A DNA stretch of 64,000 nucleotides from Takakia lepidozioides. Lineage: Eukaryota > Streptophyta > Takakiopsida > Takakiales > Takakiaceae. The notes under the pieces were generated by a model. That model worked only from the letters and a program-made list of their open reading frames with translations, was not told the DNA's origin and did not search any database. The position numbers were made by a program, and so were the translations under genes. The DNA is taken from assembly GCA_030704615.1 (NCBI GenBank), contig CM060732.1, positions 25,544,001-25,608,000 on the forward strand, given 5' to 3'. This document shows positions 42,472 to 54,391 of this stretch, one piece after another. The number at the start of each line of letters is the position of its first letter. Position 1 is the first letter of the stretch.

Positions 42472-43045
42472 ACAATGAGGCGCACAGGTCAGCTACTTAT
42501 CAGCCTGACACTCTTCTGCTGATGCCAAATTACTTCTGCAGGTTATAAGAGTCTCGTGGTGATGGAATAGGTACTACTTTACTGCTCTGTGAATTCTCGG
42601 TGTGACTCGTGAGGGTGGTGTGCGTTTGATGTCCACTGTCTGCGGAATCCCAATGCTATTTTTGAAAAAGAAACACTGCTCGATGTGTTAACTAATGTAG
42701 TGCGTAGGTTTATAATAATAAAGGGTGGGCTGTGGAAAAGGCCAAGCGAAAGGGACTGATATCACACGTGTGGAAGTCAATTTATACCTTCGATGCTTCA
42801 AGGCCTGAGACTCCGTGCTCTGACGCCCGACAGACTAACGACGTCAGCACACGCGCCGTACTGTTGGCGCCCGTCAACGGCCCGTTACAGTGCCGTCCAA
42901 CCCTTCGCCGGCGTTCTGTCGGTGTTCTGTCCACGCGCGGTTAGGACGTCCAAGGTCACGTACGTCGACGTGGAGGGAGCGCCGTCCGCTGGCGAAAAGC
43001 TGAAGGAGTCATAAAGGACCCAGCTGTCTGCTGTGATGGACGACC

Positions 43046-43071
43046 GTCGACGGAGCCATCGCTCCGTCGAC
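43046..43071. repeat. Perfect 10-bp inverted repeat
   Basis: GTCGACGGAG, 6-base loop, CTCCGTCGAC. GC-rich hairpin in non-coding DNA. Confidence 0.8.
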
Positions 43072-45220
43072 CCGCCATCACATCCGCCGTCACTCGTTCA
43101 GTCCGGCCGCACAACCTGGAGCGATCCCTGTCGACGGCGAGCGTGGACGGCAGGAGCCTCGTGACCGACGGTTCCGAAGGGGATGTGTGAGAGCAGCTGA
43201 GCGGTGAGGGAAGCGCCGCGTTTCCAGCACCTCATGCAGTAAGTACCCAACTTTTATTAGTGCTCCAGATGTTGTGCTCAAGAATTAATGGAGCTCGATA
43301 GAGCCTAATATGTGGTGCAGCTAATTCATCAGCGTTCAGGTGTGAAGAGGCAGCGCATTGGTGCGCAGGAATGGAGACATTGAAGAAGCCTGAGAAGACA
43401 CTGTTTCAGCCTGATCTCGCAGCTGTGCATCTTTATTGGAAATAGTATCACATTGCCTGGCATCTAACTTTTTACTTCCAACTAGGACCGGGCTTCAGGT
43501 GTAGGCAATATGCAAAAACCGAATACCCCGACTGTATACCTAGTATCTCCGGAATGCCTCTCACTGTTGCGAGTAAAGTTCTTTCTCATCATTGGTTTCT
43601 ATGGGTGACTCGCTCCTACAAGGCTCCATATCACCAATAATCCTGGTGGATAATGTCAGGAATCGCAGCCTGGGGACGTTTTAGGATTCAATGGCTTCAA
43701 CGGTACTATTGAAGCTGCAGAGATTTTGAGAGGTTGCAGATAGATAATGGACGTTGGCAAGTAGAATATGATAGAAACACATCTGCCAGTCAACTACTCG
43801 GCCACGGGAGTACGGAAAGTACTAACATTTAAGGAGGACAGGAGGACGACTCAGACTCCAACACATGAAAAGGATGCAGAATAGCATATTTATAGATCTC
43901 AAATTTTGATAATATATATAAACTGCGTTTCCTTGTCATCTCGGACTCCCTTGGATGTATTTGGGATTGCTGCTCAAAAATTTAGGAACTGATGTGTACC
44001 GACTGATGCCAAATCCTGCCACCTGGATGGGTGTGGTATGTTCTTCTCTCCCTTCCCTTGGGCGCATGCGAAAGCCCTCACCGCGAGATTGCTGTGAAAG
44101 AGGTTATTTCCAGTGTTGGGCGGGTATATATGTTGACATATATACGCGGCCGGGTAATAGTCGGGTATCATACTATTGAGACCTGCCACCCAAATTTTTG
44201 GTGGACCCGACTTGAGTTGGAACCGGCGAGGGTCATCTCGGCACTTACCCGGCCGAAGCTAGAACCGGCAGGGGGCAATTATGGCTTTACTATATGGAAC
44301 CTGTCTGGAACCTTGAAAATGAGGCGAGTAGCAACTTTTGAACAAAACCTTGAGATTTTACTGCAACCAAGCTGCACTCATGGGTGATAATTATGCATCC
44401 TCATAGGGTCCGCATTTGAGTCTTGAGAGGACTATTAGTCAAAGGCTTTTGGAAGGAAAACCCAAAATCGTCTAAGCTCATAATTTTATTTATTTTTTCA
44501 GATAATGATGGGTTGCTCCTATCTTTTTTTTTTTTTTTTTTTTTTTTCCCTTTTCTGGTCCTCCTAATTGTGACTCTTCAATTGTTTTTTTTTTTTTTCT
44601 TTCTGGTCCTCCTAAAATCCTAATATATCATAACTGGAAATCAGGTTATATTGATAACCATTGTATGGGACCGGTGGTGTTCCACTTGGATAATGGCATG
44701 TTGATAATTGGGAACTTTTTTTCTTTTGGGACCCTTCTATTGATAACCTGTAACCGCCACAATTTCCAAACCCCTACATTATATATAACCGCCTCCATAC
44801 CGCTTTAAGCAAAGATGCCTTACCCAGACCTTTCAATATGCCCAAATTGTCATACCGCCCAACACTGGTTACTTCGTTATTTCCTCCTCTCTGGCTTGAT
44901 TTGTAAGCTGTCGCTCCCAGGTGTTGCCCTTTTTCAAGAAAAAAATTGGTCTTCTTTCGAATATAGAAGCATACACTCCTACATCTCTCATCTATCTGTT
45001 ATAAGGGATATTAGCATAGAATCCAGTCTGAAACATATCATGAACCGCTCCCAAGTACTTTTGGAACTAATGGCGACTGCTCAAAGTCATTTAGTGAAGG
45101 CAGGAGAAGCATTTTCTCATTTATGCTTATAAAATAACTACGAGTAGGGGATTAGACCAATGTTAGAGATTTTAGAGCTAGGTTATGGCTTTGGTGGAGG
45201 AATAGGAACTGCCAGAATGG

Positions 45221-45274
45221 CTGCGTGAGCCATTCTGAATATTCGTCCAAATTTCATCAGAATGGCTCACGCAG
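45221..45274. repeat. Perfect 18-bp inverted repeat
   Basis: CTGCGTGAGCCATTCTGA at 45221-45238 and its exact reverse complement at 45257-45274, with an 18-base loop. Could be a foldback element remnant or a structured transcript. Confidence 0.9.
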
Positions 45275-46174
45275 GACACCAATTCATTGTATAAAAAACT
45301 CACATGGCATAATGGTCCAAGTAATCCGGACACTGGCCCAGAGACCAGTGAGTCTGCAAATACATGGTGTAAAGTGTAAACATGAAATGATAAATGGACA
45401 AAAGTGACTGTTATGGGACAGAAAGGACCGTTGATATTTCATCATTGGACTTGTCGAGGAGCAGCTCCACATACGTATCGACTGCATGTTTGAGTTTACT
45501 CGTTCACTCCTCATGGTGTCAATCTTCACGGATTTCAAATCATAGGTTCATTCTGCAGCAGAATCTTTAATCAGATGAAGTTCGGATGTCGTGATGATGA
45601 GCGGGAAAAGGGTACGTATGTTTTACAGTGAGCGGGGTGCAAACGAGGCGCGTGTGAGTAGTTAGATCGGAAGAATGCCGTTGTGGGGACCACAATGAAG
45701 AGCATTAAACCAGCTCTGCGTTCTCTCCCGCGCATCGACTCCTCTCGTCACCATCACTCCAGCGCACTCATCATACACTCCTCTCACCGCCATCACTCCA
45801 TTATACTTACTTCACCTCTTTGATGCTCCGGATCCAGTTACCATCGCAGCGTCAGCTCAGTTTCTTCCAGGTTTTATCTGGCCTGCAACGTCTTATGGGA
45901 AATGGGATAGCTCTGCTGAAGTCTTTTTCCCTCGCTTGACTAGAGCTGTGTACCTGGGTCAGCCTTTTATCTCCGCCTCACTCTTTTGGTTCACCCAGTG
46001 TCGGCTCAACTTCACTCCCAGTTCTTTTCTGGCATATCAGTCTTCCCAAGTTGGTCTCGGAGCTGTTGTCCACCTGGTCTTGTCTCCTCTCCTACTGGCG
46101 CAGCTGTACCGCTTCATACGACTCTTGTGCTGTGTGTCAGCAGCTGAAAGTTGACAACTCTCAGCTGAAGTAGC

Positions 46175-48027
46175 AATGGCTTCGCGAGAGGGGTCATCGA
46201 GGCCGAGTGGGCGTTTGGCTTCTTGCACCCTGTTTATCATGCTATGTTTGACTCTTCTCAGTAATGCCGGTGCAGCAATTGGCAGGTGGGATCTGTACAT
46301 AGGTACTTCTGAACATATGAGCTCGTTTATCAGTGTATGTCAAATGTGTTTTTGCTTCTGAGGAAATGCACCATGGAACTATCGTTTCGTTTGGTGATAT
46401 GTTGGTAGTGAGTGTGTCCACGGATAGACTTGCTAGTCCCCATGTATGTCCTTGTTCTCAATCCTTCAATTTTCGTGTGGGTTCTGGAACTGTGACTGTC
46501 AGAGATGCTTTGTTCCAAGGTGGTCCACCAATCGCGGATTCTCCAGCTTTTGCACCAACACTTCTCAACGGAGGTAGCCCGAAAACTTCCCCGACGTGGT
46601 GGTCTCCACCTCCGATGTCTTATGCTCCTCCCAAATCTCTCACACCCGCACCAATGTCCCCTCCAACTGTAAGCGTCCCTGCTTATGCTCCTTATTCCCC
46701 TCCGAAGTCCTGGACTCCTTCGCCGCAGCTCCATCCAGTTCATTCTAATTCCCCAAGCTATGCCCCATATTCTCCGCCGAAGTCTTCCACCCCTTCCCCT
46801 CAATCTTCCTCGACGCCTCCTGCCGCCCCTGAACATGCTCCCTATTCTCCTCCTACACACTCCCCTTCCCCATTTTCTTCTCCATCAAATTCTGTTCCAC
46901 CCTCTTATGCCCCGTATTCCCCTCCAACGTCAACTACGGGTCCCACAACGTCCCCATATTCCCAAGCACCAGAGGGATCACCATACTCTGCCCCCTCAGG
47001 GCTTTCTCCCTACTATCCGCCTTCACCCAAGCCGTCTCCAGTTGGCCTGGCGCCAGTTGGATCCCCACTTAACGATTTTTCCCCTTACTATGCGCCATCT
47101 CCAAAGTCCATCCCGAAGGCTTCCTCGCCGGCGTTTGTACCAGCTTATTCACCATACTCTTCTACTCCAGCCAAATCTCCTGTTTCCGAAGGTCCTGTTG
47201 CAGCTACTCCAGCTTATTCTCCAAGTTACTCTCCTAGCGCCGGTGCTCCAGCATATCCCCCGAAGTCGTCTCTCTCTCCAGGTTTGTGACTATTGCTGGA
47301 TTCACACTCCTGCAGCTCATAAGCCGAAAGCTGATGTATTATACCTTCTCTACACCAGGTACGCTTGTGCAGAATGTGAGGAAGTAGTTACAGGAGAAGT
47401 ATATCCTGTGAAGTTTCTCTATCAGATGTGAATGGTCTCCTCCCCAAGCCCAGGATTGCTTGTCTGCGGACAGTCGACTGTTATTATCATTTTGTCTCCC
47501 CCACGTGATCGTACCCGTGGATCCCCTTCCCTTTGATCTTCTTGTAACACCCAATAATTATGTTCGAGGTGAATGACTGAAGTGCTTGTCACCTTCATAA
47601 GTAGTAAATGTGGAGACTCAATTTTGGTCACTTCGTGATGCTTCAGGACTTGCTCCAACTCCGACATCGTCGGCCCCAACGCCAACGTCGTACGCTCCCA
47701 CTCCTCTGTCATATGGGCCAGCTGCGTCTCCTCCTGCCCCTCCAGCTCTTTCACCAGGGGGAACGCTAGCCCCAGGGAGCTCATCGGCAGGTGCTGAAGG
47801 TCCTGCAGGAAGCCCGTCAGGAAATGTAAGGTTTTTTACGTCTTGCAGTCAAATTCACAGTTATAATCTCATGCATTTTCTGTTACGATTTCTATCACTG
47901 GTGGACCGACAATTGCCGTGTTTGTTGTTTGGAACAGAATACGGCAGCAGGATCAAGATTATCACCATTGGCATGGAGTTGTGCTATCTTGGTTGTCGCT
48001 TCTATTCTTTCGATCTCGTTCATTTAA
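46175..48027 (+). CDS. Secreted, GPI-anchored proline-rich (extensin/AGP-like) protein gene
   Basis: The first exon starts at 46175 with a signal peptide (ASCTLFIMLCLTLLSNAGAA). The main exon (about 46364-47281) has a short non-repetitive part (FGDMLVVSV; GSGTVTVRDAL) and then about 220 residues of YAPYSPPKSxTPSPQ-type repeats, rich in Ser-Pro, Ala-Pro and Tyr as in hydroxyproline-rich wall glycoproteins. Introns 47282-47646 and 47826-47937 have GT/AG ends. The last exon (47938-48027) encodes NTAAGSRLSPLAWSCAILVV plus a hydrophobic end, a classical GPI-attachment signal. The junction between the first two exons is unsure, and a blue-copper-like N-terminal domain cannot be excluded. Role: cell wall/plasma membrane surface. 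Confidence 0.75.
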
Positions 48028-49551
48028 ATGGAAACGCCAATTGAAAATTGCAAACTGTATTCTTAAAATCTCAAAACCTTATCACATCGAGGTTTCTGCA
48101 TGCTTTCGAGTGAAATTTTACAACGATTTCTTATGCTGGACTCTCGTGGTCGATTGTGTGTCCACATGTACATCAGGGATTTGACAACAAGTCAAATGTT
48201 GATGTTTCAGGCTCACTCAAGAGTTAATTCTTTCACAAATTGAATTTAATTGTAGAGAGGTAGAAAGACAGCCTAGTGAGCTATTTGATCTCCTCGTGCT
48301 TGTACTCAAATGTGTCTGTATGCCATCTGCGCGGACAGTGTATCGTGATTCATAGATATTTTCTCTCCTGGCCCATCTTTTGTGTAGCACCAAATTCTTA
48401 TAAAGTTTGCTGAATCAGTTTGATTCATTGTCAAAGCTATAAGGGCAATAGCTACGAACCTCTATGGGAAGCTGAGTTCAGCTACATGTGAAATTTGTTT
48501 TCTAGGTATTGATATCACCAGAATGTACGAATCTGTCCAATGCGATTCTCAAAGTGCAACTATTCCTAAGTCCCACTTCTAGTTCTGAGCTTCCTCACGC
48601 CATGAAGGGAATGTAATAGATTGTCTTGTTCTGTGGTTTGCCAAGAGAAATGGTCTTGATAACATGTAAAAATGATCTGCACCAAAAGCTAATGCCCTTT
48701 AAATTAAAAATCGCTTAGAAATGTCCGTTGTTAAAATCGTTGTCTTCTCAGACGGGAAGAAACCATCCTGACAGGAGGTACTTTTCGTAACGCGCATCTA
48801 GGGACTTACGAAATCGTAAAGATGACGATTTGGTGGAGAAAGTTTTTTACTTCGGATAAGGGCAGCTGATGAGGCCCTTCCGCCGTTTTTGGAACGCGCG
48901 ATCTCAGTTGCTGTCTACGTAACTTCTGCATGCTGTCTTCTGCATTTGAGTTTTTGCTCGACGGTCGCGCAGTCTGTTGAAGGGCAGCGGTGCAGGTTGG
49001 GTGGTACTGTTGGAGTTAATTGTGTTGAAATGCACTTGATCAGGGCTGTCTACAGGTAAACAAGTAAAATAATTGTGAGACTCGGCACTCCGTGTCGTCT
49101 TTATCATCTGAGAGGCTACCATGCCCAGGATTCTCGGATACTGTGCTGCGCAGGTTATCGTAGATCCTGTTAGATCAAATGTCAATTGGGACGCCCCATT
49201 CCGAAAACCTTCGTCCCAGTCTGGAACTGTCAACCAGTTAGGCTGCAAAGTTGGCCTTTCAATTCGTATGTGAGAGATGCACGAATGTGAATGCAAGACA
49301 CCTGTAAATTCCACATGAAGAGGAAACACATCTCGCATCTGGAAACACTTTTGCTAAAAGATTGGGCATTGACTTTTAATATAGCATTTAAGTGTACGGC
49401 AAAATGGAAGTAGTCAACATTGATTTTATTGTTGAACTATCAACTAAGAGAGAGAGAAGACTCCGGCCAAAGTCTGCCTAACTAAGAGCCACTTCGCCTT
49501 GCAGCTACCGCCCCCTTTCGGGGGTGGGCCCTATAAACTATCAACTAACAT
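47775..49551 (+). repeat. Inverted duplicate, copy 2 (parental gene 3' end and flank)
   Basis: Pairs with 25521-27078. The homologous stretch covers the end of exon 3, the last intron and exon, and 1.5 kb of 3' flank. This copy also contains an 89-base insertion absent from copy 1. Confidence 0.88.
49435..49547. mobile_element. 89-bp insertion with 12-bp target duplication (SINE-like)
   Basis: AACTATCAACTA at 49435-49446 repeats at 49536-49547 around an 89-base insert (AGAGAGAGAGAAGACTCCGG ... GGGGGTGGGCCCTATA). Copy 1 of the inverted duplication has the single uninterrupted AACTATCAACTA, i.e. the empty site. A 12-bp duplication and a simple (CT)n tail on the minus strand fit a short retroposon. 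Confidence 0.75.
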
Positions 49552-50075
49552 GTAGTCAGGCAATCTCATACCACGCCACACATGGCAAATGCGTCCACGG
49601 AACGCAGCTCCCATAACGCACAGGGATGTCAGACCGTCTCTAGGCTGGCGCCGCTGCGTCCGGGCAACCGAGTTCGGAGACACGAGGAGAACTGCGTTAT
49701 GCAGCCAAACGCATGTTCCGGGAAGCGCGCACCAGATGGGGGACGTCCACGCATCCTATGTCATTTTGACGTTGCTTGTGGGCCGTTGGATTACCCAGCG
49801 TTGTGGGCCATTGGATTTTTCGGAGATCTCACTCACTCCTAGTTTGCCACCTACTCGACGCATTGGGGGATGGCAGGCAGTGTGGCCGCAATGCAGCTAC
49901 CGTCCAGCAACGTTCCGGGCTTGCGATCAGCCACTGTGCGTCCTCCGAATGGGGCCTTTTGCCATGTGTGCGGCCATCGCTAATTGTTGTGGGTTCAAAC
50001 CACATGTTGGATGTCATAAAATTGTCCACCTTCCTACCGGAGGAAGATGATAGCTTTTGGGGGTCAAGCGACACC
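49552..50075. other. Non-coding stretch with a tRNA-like B box
   Basis: No gene recognised. GTGGGTTCAAACCACATG near 49990 looks like a tRNA T-arm/B box, followed by GTCATAAAATTGTCCACC, resembling the SINE-like piece at 57425-57500. Confidence 0.4.
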
Positions 50076-50080
50076 ATAAG

Positions 50081-50807
50081 TGTCGCGCACCTCACTTCGG
50101 TAAGCTCCCCCTCAAGTCATAGTTATTCGCTTTGATGCGCGCGCCTGACTCCCAACCTGGCCGCCGGGCCAACTTGGAGCTGCGGCTGCTCACTGGGGCA
50201 TAACGGTCCCCCTTTGTTCTCCCAAAGAACCCTCCACCGATTTGGAACCAGCGGGAATTCCCTTTGGTAGTTGGCAGTCCGGAACAGCTCCCCACTCTTT
50301 GGTCGCTTTCCGGCTCGCTCGCTTACTCACTAGTTTTTGGTCACCAACGGGCTTGCACCGTTCTCGGGGTTACTACTCCCTATATATACTTCTGTAGCTG
50401 TCCGCGGGGGTTTCACAACCAGCCATGCCATTTTATGGCGAACCACCACGAAAACCCTCGACTCCCGGTGATGAGTCGCGGTGAGTCTTGGCCCACTCAC
50501 CACGACCCCTATGGACCGTGATGAGTCCCAAGACTCCCCACGACTCCCACCACGAGGTCTCCGCCCCCATGGTGAGTCCTATGCCACCCCCACTAAGTCC
50601 CGCTAAACTACCACCACCCCTTGTGGAGCCACCCCCACCGCAACCCGGTGTGCGGGGCTCCACCTAGTGAGCGCCTCCGCCTCCTTGAGTGCCTTGGGCA
50701 CTCAAGGGTGCTTCAGCCCCCCATACCTATCGTTGCCGCTGCCCCCACCACAGGGGCAGCCCCTCATGTGTCCCGACCCCCTGCCCTCAAGGCAAAGGGC
50801 CGCGGCA
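50081..50807 (-). repeat. 3' LTR of the chromovirus (727 bp)
   Basis: On the plus strand TGTCGCGCACCTCACTTCGG ... GGGCCGCGGCA. Aligns without gaps to 56324-57050. Confidence 0.96.
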
Positions 50808-51652
50808 CACACCCCTACCAACAGGGAGTCGATGTCCTCATCGACTTGTCCATTTTGTAGAAACGAACATCCAAGTTGTGGCGTCCCACATCAAGGAGTT
50901 TGTTTCCGTACCATGGCGTCCCATGGCAAAGAACCAACCCCACACTTGACTCTACTCTCCACTAGCTAGTTCGGCCGACTTCCTCCAAGTCCCGGCCAGG
51001 GGTGGAGCCTCTCAAGCTCCTCCCAGTGCACTCTTCTGGCCTTCTTCAAGGTCAAGGAACGATCCTCCCCGAGGATCGAATCGCCTTACTGCAACAACAT
51101 TGCTTGCGATCGCTCCTGATGCTGCTTTTGGCATCACTTTGCGCAAGGGTTCACCTCGAACCCTCTTTGACTAGGACGATAACCTTGAAACAACCGTGCG
51201 CCCCAATCACTACAATTGGGTCCGTCTTGGAATGCTGGCCTGAGGTACGGGGACACGTCGAAGCCGCACTACGACTTCGTCCCGAGGCTACACGATTATA
51301 GTACGTGAACGGAAGCACATAGCTTCCGCGTTAGCCCGCACTACAAGGCAACCACCTCGGTAGCGCAGTTATAGTACGCGCACGCGCCAGGTGCGCACTA
51401 TCACGTGAACTCCCAAAGAAGGTGCATGTTTCCTTGCCCCTTGGATGGGAGTCACCCGATTTCGGCACTGCGCAAACACACGATTAACCCAATTTACCTC
51501 TCCCACTTTTATAAGCTAGCATGCATTCTACACACTAGCCAACCACACCATGCATCACCATTCCAAACAAAATAAGACACACAACATTTGGAACCCATTT
51601 CCTTTATAACAAATTTTTGTACAATCCAAGTTTTTGCAATCGGATTACTGAG
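50808..51652 (-). other. 3' untranslated region and polypurine tract of the chromovirus
   Basis: Between the last stop and the 3' LTR no open frame is supported. The purine-rich GGTAGGGGTGTG on the minus strand next to the LTR (50808-50819) is the candidate polypurine tract. Confidence 0.6.
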
Positions 51653-52480
51653 CTAGCTAACCGGGCTAAGCATGCATTTCCTCCCCCACGCTCCAAGGTT
51701 GATGTCCCCATCAACGCTTCTTCCGCTTTTGAGGTCGCCCTTCGAAACTGCAACCGCCTCGGATGCGTTTCCCATTTCTGAGGCACGCACCCAAGATGCC
51801 TCCACATGATGATAGCCCTTCCATTTAACGAGATACTCCGTTTCTCGGTTCTTGAACCACCTCGACTTAAGTACTGCCTCCACCTCGTACTCAGGTTCAT
51901 TTTCATGATCCAACAGCACAGGTGGCGGACGCAACACTTGATGTCGATTCGGACGCGCTTCATCTTTGAAGTAAGGCTTCAAAAGGGAAACGTGGAATAC
52001 TGGATGCACCTTGCTGTTTGCCGGCATCTCCAATTCATACACGTCCTCATTCATAACCTTCCGGATGCGAAAGGGTCCCGCATACGGAGGTACGAATTTT
52101 GGACTCACTTCCGGAGGTAGTCGGAAATTCTTGATGTTCAACCAGACCTCCGTGCCTGCCTCAAATTTCACTTCCCTCCGCTTCCGATTCGCCTGCCTTT
52201 CATACCGTTTCCTAGCTTTGGCAATGTTGTACTTTGCGAGCTTCAACAAACGCTCGCGTTCTTCCAGTACCGCCGCTACTGCCGGTTCCTCAACGTCCTG
52301 GGCGGCCCAACTTGTCGGCACCAGAGGTGCTTTTCCATAGACCAATACGAAAGGGGAAACTCCCGTTGCGGAGTGTTCTGTGTTATTATAACAGAACTCT
52401 ACCGCGTCTAAGTGTTCCACCCAGTCTGTTTGGTCTGCCGACACGTAATTCCGCAAGATCTGCTTCACTACGGAATTCAC
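51653..52480 (-). CDS. Integrase C-terminus and chromodomain of the chromovirus
   Basis: 275 codons. Begins with the end of the catalytic core (WVEHLDAVEFCYNNTEHSAT; GVSPFVLVYGKAP). It continues with the GPY/F-like region (FVPPYAGPFRIRKVM; VHPVFHVSLLKPYF) and finishes with a chromodomain (EYEVEAVLKSRWFKNRETEY; VKWKGYHHVEASWV) containing the expected Tyr/Trp aromatic positions. Chromodomains of this group direct integration to chromatin with particular histone marks. Confidence 0.92.
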   Translation of the reverse strand: MNSVVKQILRNYVSADQTDWVEHLDAVEFCYNNTEHSATGVSPFVLVYGKAPLVPTSWAAQDVEEPAVAAVLEERERLLKLAKYNIAKARKRYERQANRKRREVKFEAGTEVWLNIKNFRLPPEVSPKFVPPYAGPFRIRKVMNEDVYELEMPANSKVHPVFHVSLLKPYFKDEARPNRHQVLRPPPVLLDHENEPEYEVEAVLKSRWFKNRETEYLVKWKGYHHVEASWVRASEMGNASEAVAVSKGDLKSGRSVDGDINLGAWGRKCMLSPVS

Positions 52481-52630
52481 TCTTTCTGTTTGGCCGTCGG
52501 TCAGGTCGGAAGGCGGTGCTCATCTTCAGCCTCGTCCCCATCTTCTTCCAAAGTGCCCTCCAAAATTTACTCGTAAACTTTGGATCGCGGTCCGAGACAA
52601 TATCCTTTGGGACTCCATGATGCTTTAAGA
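52481..52630 (-). pseudogene. Frame-broken middle of the chromovirus integrase
   Basis: The part with the second catalytic Asp ([20 protein letters not shown]) and the Glu region (DGQTERVNS) lies in frames different from both neighbours, so at least two indels sit near 52630 and 52490. Confidence 0.8.
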
Positions 52631-54391
52631 CGTGGCGAAGTAAAGTCGCCCTGTCTCCTGCGCCGTTGCCGTCTCCTTGGTGGGGATGAAATGGCCCATT
52701 TTACTGAACCTATCCACCACCACCATGATTGCATCGAATCCTTTTGACAGTGGCATAGCAGTCATGAAATCCATCGAGACGCTTTCCCAAGTCCCCTCTG
52801 GAATCGGCAAGGGCTGTAACAGCCCCGCTTGCTTTTTGTACTCGCTCCGGTTTTGTTGGCATGTGGTGCATGTCTTGACATACTCCTCTGCCTCCTCCCT
52901 CAGTTTGGGCCAGAAATACTCTTTCTTCAAGAGTGCCGCAGTGCGCTTGGCTCCGCCGTGGCCCGCAAGCGGGCTATCATGGCATTCTCTCAAGAGACTA
53001 TCTCTGATCCCTCCCTTCGGCACGTAGAGACGCTTTTGCTTATACCGGAGCAGTCCATTTTGCAAGTGGAACTGCGATTTAACCCCCATCCTCAAGTCTT
53101 GCATCACGGACTTCGCCAGCTCATCCTTCCGGTAAGCCTTCCGGATCTTCCTTTGGAGTGCCGTCTCGCCCCTGTACACCAACAGGAGCTGCTGCTTTCT
53201 ACTTAAAGCATCGGCCACCACATTGTCTCGTCCCGGTTTGTACTGGATATCCACGTCGAACACCGCCAAAGTATCTTGCCACCTAAGTTGTTTTGGAGAC
53301 AACTTGGGCTGCGTGGCAAAATACTTCACTGTGACATTGTCCGTGAACACCTTCACTGGGTTGGAACCAACATAGTGGCGCCAAAGCTCAAGGCAATGCA
53401 CCACCGCCTTCATCTCTTTTTCGTGCGTCGGCCACCGTCGCTCCACTTCATTCAGTTTCTTACTTTCGTAAGCCACTGGACGTCCATCTTGCATAAGTAC
53501 ACCCCCAATCGCGAAGTCCGACGCATCTGTATGAATCTCAAATGGACGATCGAACTCCGAGATTTTCAAGACTGGAGCTTCCGCCATCCGCTGCTTCAAT
53601 TCAGCAAAAGCTTGGCCACAAAATGTGTTCCATACCCAGACTTTGGATTTACACAGAAGGTCCGACAGCGGCCCCGCGATCTTGGCGAAATTTCTCACAT
53701 ACTTCCGGTAATAAGAGGCGAGTCCTAGGAAGGATCGCACTCCCGGGACCGAAGTCGGAGGCTCCCAGTCCAAGATCGCCCTCACCTTTCTGTCATCCAT
53801 TTTGATCCCATCCTGTGTAATCACATGCCCTAAGAACTCCACTTTTGTGACCCCGAATTCGCACTTTGAAGCTTTGGCGTACAGCTTCCCTTCCCGCAAC
53901 TTTTGGAACACCCTTTTGAGGTGCTCCAGGTGCTCCTCCTTTGTTTTCGAGTACACCAAGATGTCGTCGATGTACACGATCACAAAGTCATCCAACCACT
54001 CCTGAAAAAGGCTGTTCATCAGCGTGCTAAAGATCGCAGGTGCATTGGTGAGCCCAAAAGGCATCACCAAGAACTCATATGAACCATACCTTGTCCTGCA
54101 CGCGGTCTTCTCCTCATCTCCTTCCGCCACCCGAATTTGATGATAGCCGGAGCGCAAGTCGATCCGGCTGAAATACTTCGCTCCTGCCAACCGGTCGAAA
54201 AGGTCGTCGATCCTTGGCAAAGGGTACCGGTTTTTAATAGTCACCTTATTCAAAGCCTTGTAATCGACACACATCCGCAGCGTCCCATCCTTCTTGTTTG
54301 CGAATAGCACCGGGGCTCCGTAAGGTGACTTACTCGGCCGGATGTACCCCTTTGACATTAGATCCTTGAGCTGAGTCTTCAGCTCGACCAA
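52625..54391 (-). CDS. RT, RNase H and N-terminal integrase of the chromovirus
   Basis: 588 codons. [38 protein letters not shown] (first Asp), [16 protein letters not shown] and [18 protein letters not shown] (YIDD). Connection: [20 protein letters not shown]. RNase [49 protein letters not shown] and ADALSRKQ. Integrase: the HHCC module [15 protein letters not shown] ... CTTCQQNR, then [11 protein letters not shown] (first Asp). All these residues are present; the frame ends at 52625 by frameshift. Confidence 0.95.
   Translation of the reverse strand: MVELKTQLKDLMSKGYIRPSKSPYGAPVLFANKKDGTLRMCVDYKALNKVTIKNRYPLPRIDDLFDRLAGAKYFSRIDLRSGYHQIRVAEGDEEKTACRTRYGSYEFLVMPFGLTNAPAIFSTLMNSLFQEWLDDFVIVYIDDILVYSKTKEEHLEHLKRVFQKLREGKLYAKASKCEFGVTKVEFLGHVITQDGIKMDDRKVRAILDWEPPTSVPGVRSFLGLASYYRKYVRNFAKIAGPLSDLLCKSKVWVWNTFCGQAFAELKQRMAEAPVLKISEFDRPFEIHTDASDFAIGGVLMQDGRPVAYESKKLNEVERRWPTHEKEMKAVVHCLELWRHYVGSNPVKVFTDNVTVKYFATQPKLSPKQLRWQDTLAVFDVDIQYKPGRDNVVADALSRKQQLLLVYRGETALQRKIRKAYRKDELAKSVMQDLRMGVKSQFHLQNGLLRYKQKRLYVPKGGIRDSLLRECHDSPLAGHGGAKRTAALLKKEYFWPKLREEAEEYVKTCTTCQQNRSEYKKQAGLLQPLPIPEGTWESVSMDFMTAMPLSKGFDAIMVVVDRFSKMGHFIPTKETATAQETGRLYFATS

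Larger units (their letters stand above)
42472..46174. other. Mostly non-coding stretch before the proline-rich gene
   Basis: No supported gene. It contains a GC-rich patch (42800-43220), poly(T) runs at about 44524-44547 and 44586-44600, and the two hairpins listed separately. 45700-46170 is the probable promoter/leader of the downstream gene; it has CATCACTCC/CTCATC short repeats at 45740-45800. Confidence 0.5.

Noticed and set aside
44524-44600. Poly(T) runs as a reverse-strand poly(A) tail of a retrogene
   Set aside because: No gene or retroposon body was recognisable on the adjacent minus strand and no flanking duplication was found.
46330-46860. Arg/Gly-rich minus-strand frame opposite the proline-rich gene
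   Set aside because: Shadow of Pro/Ser codons on the other strand.
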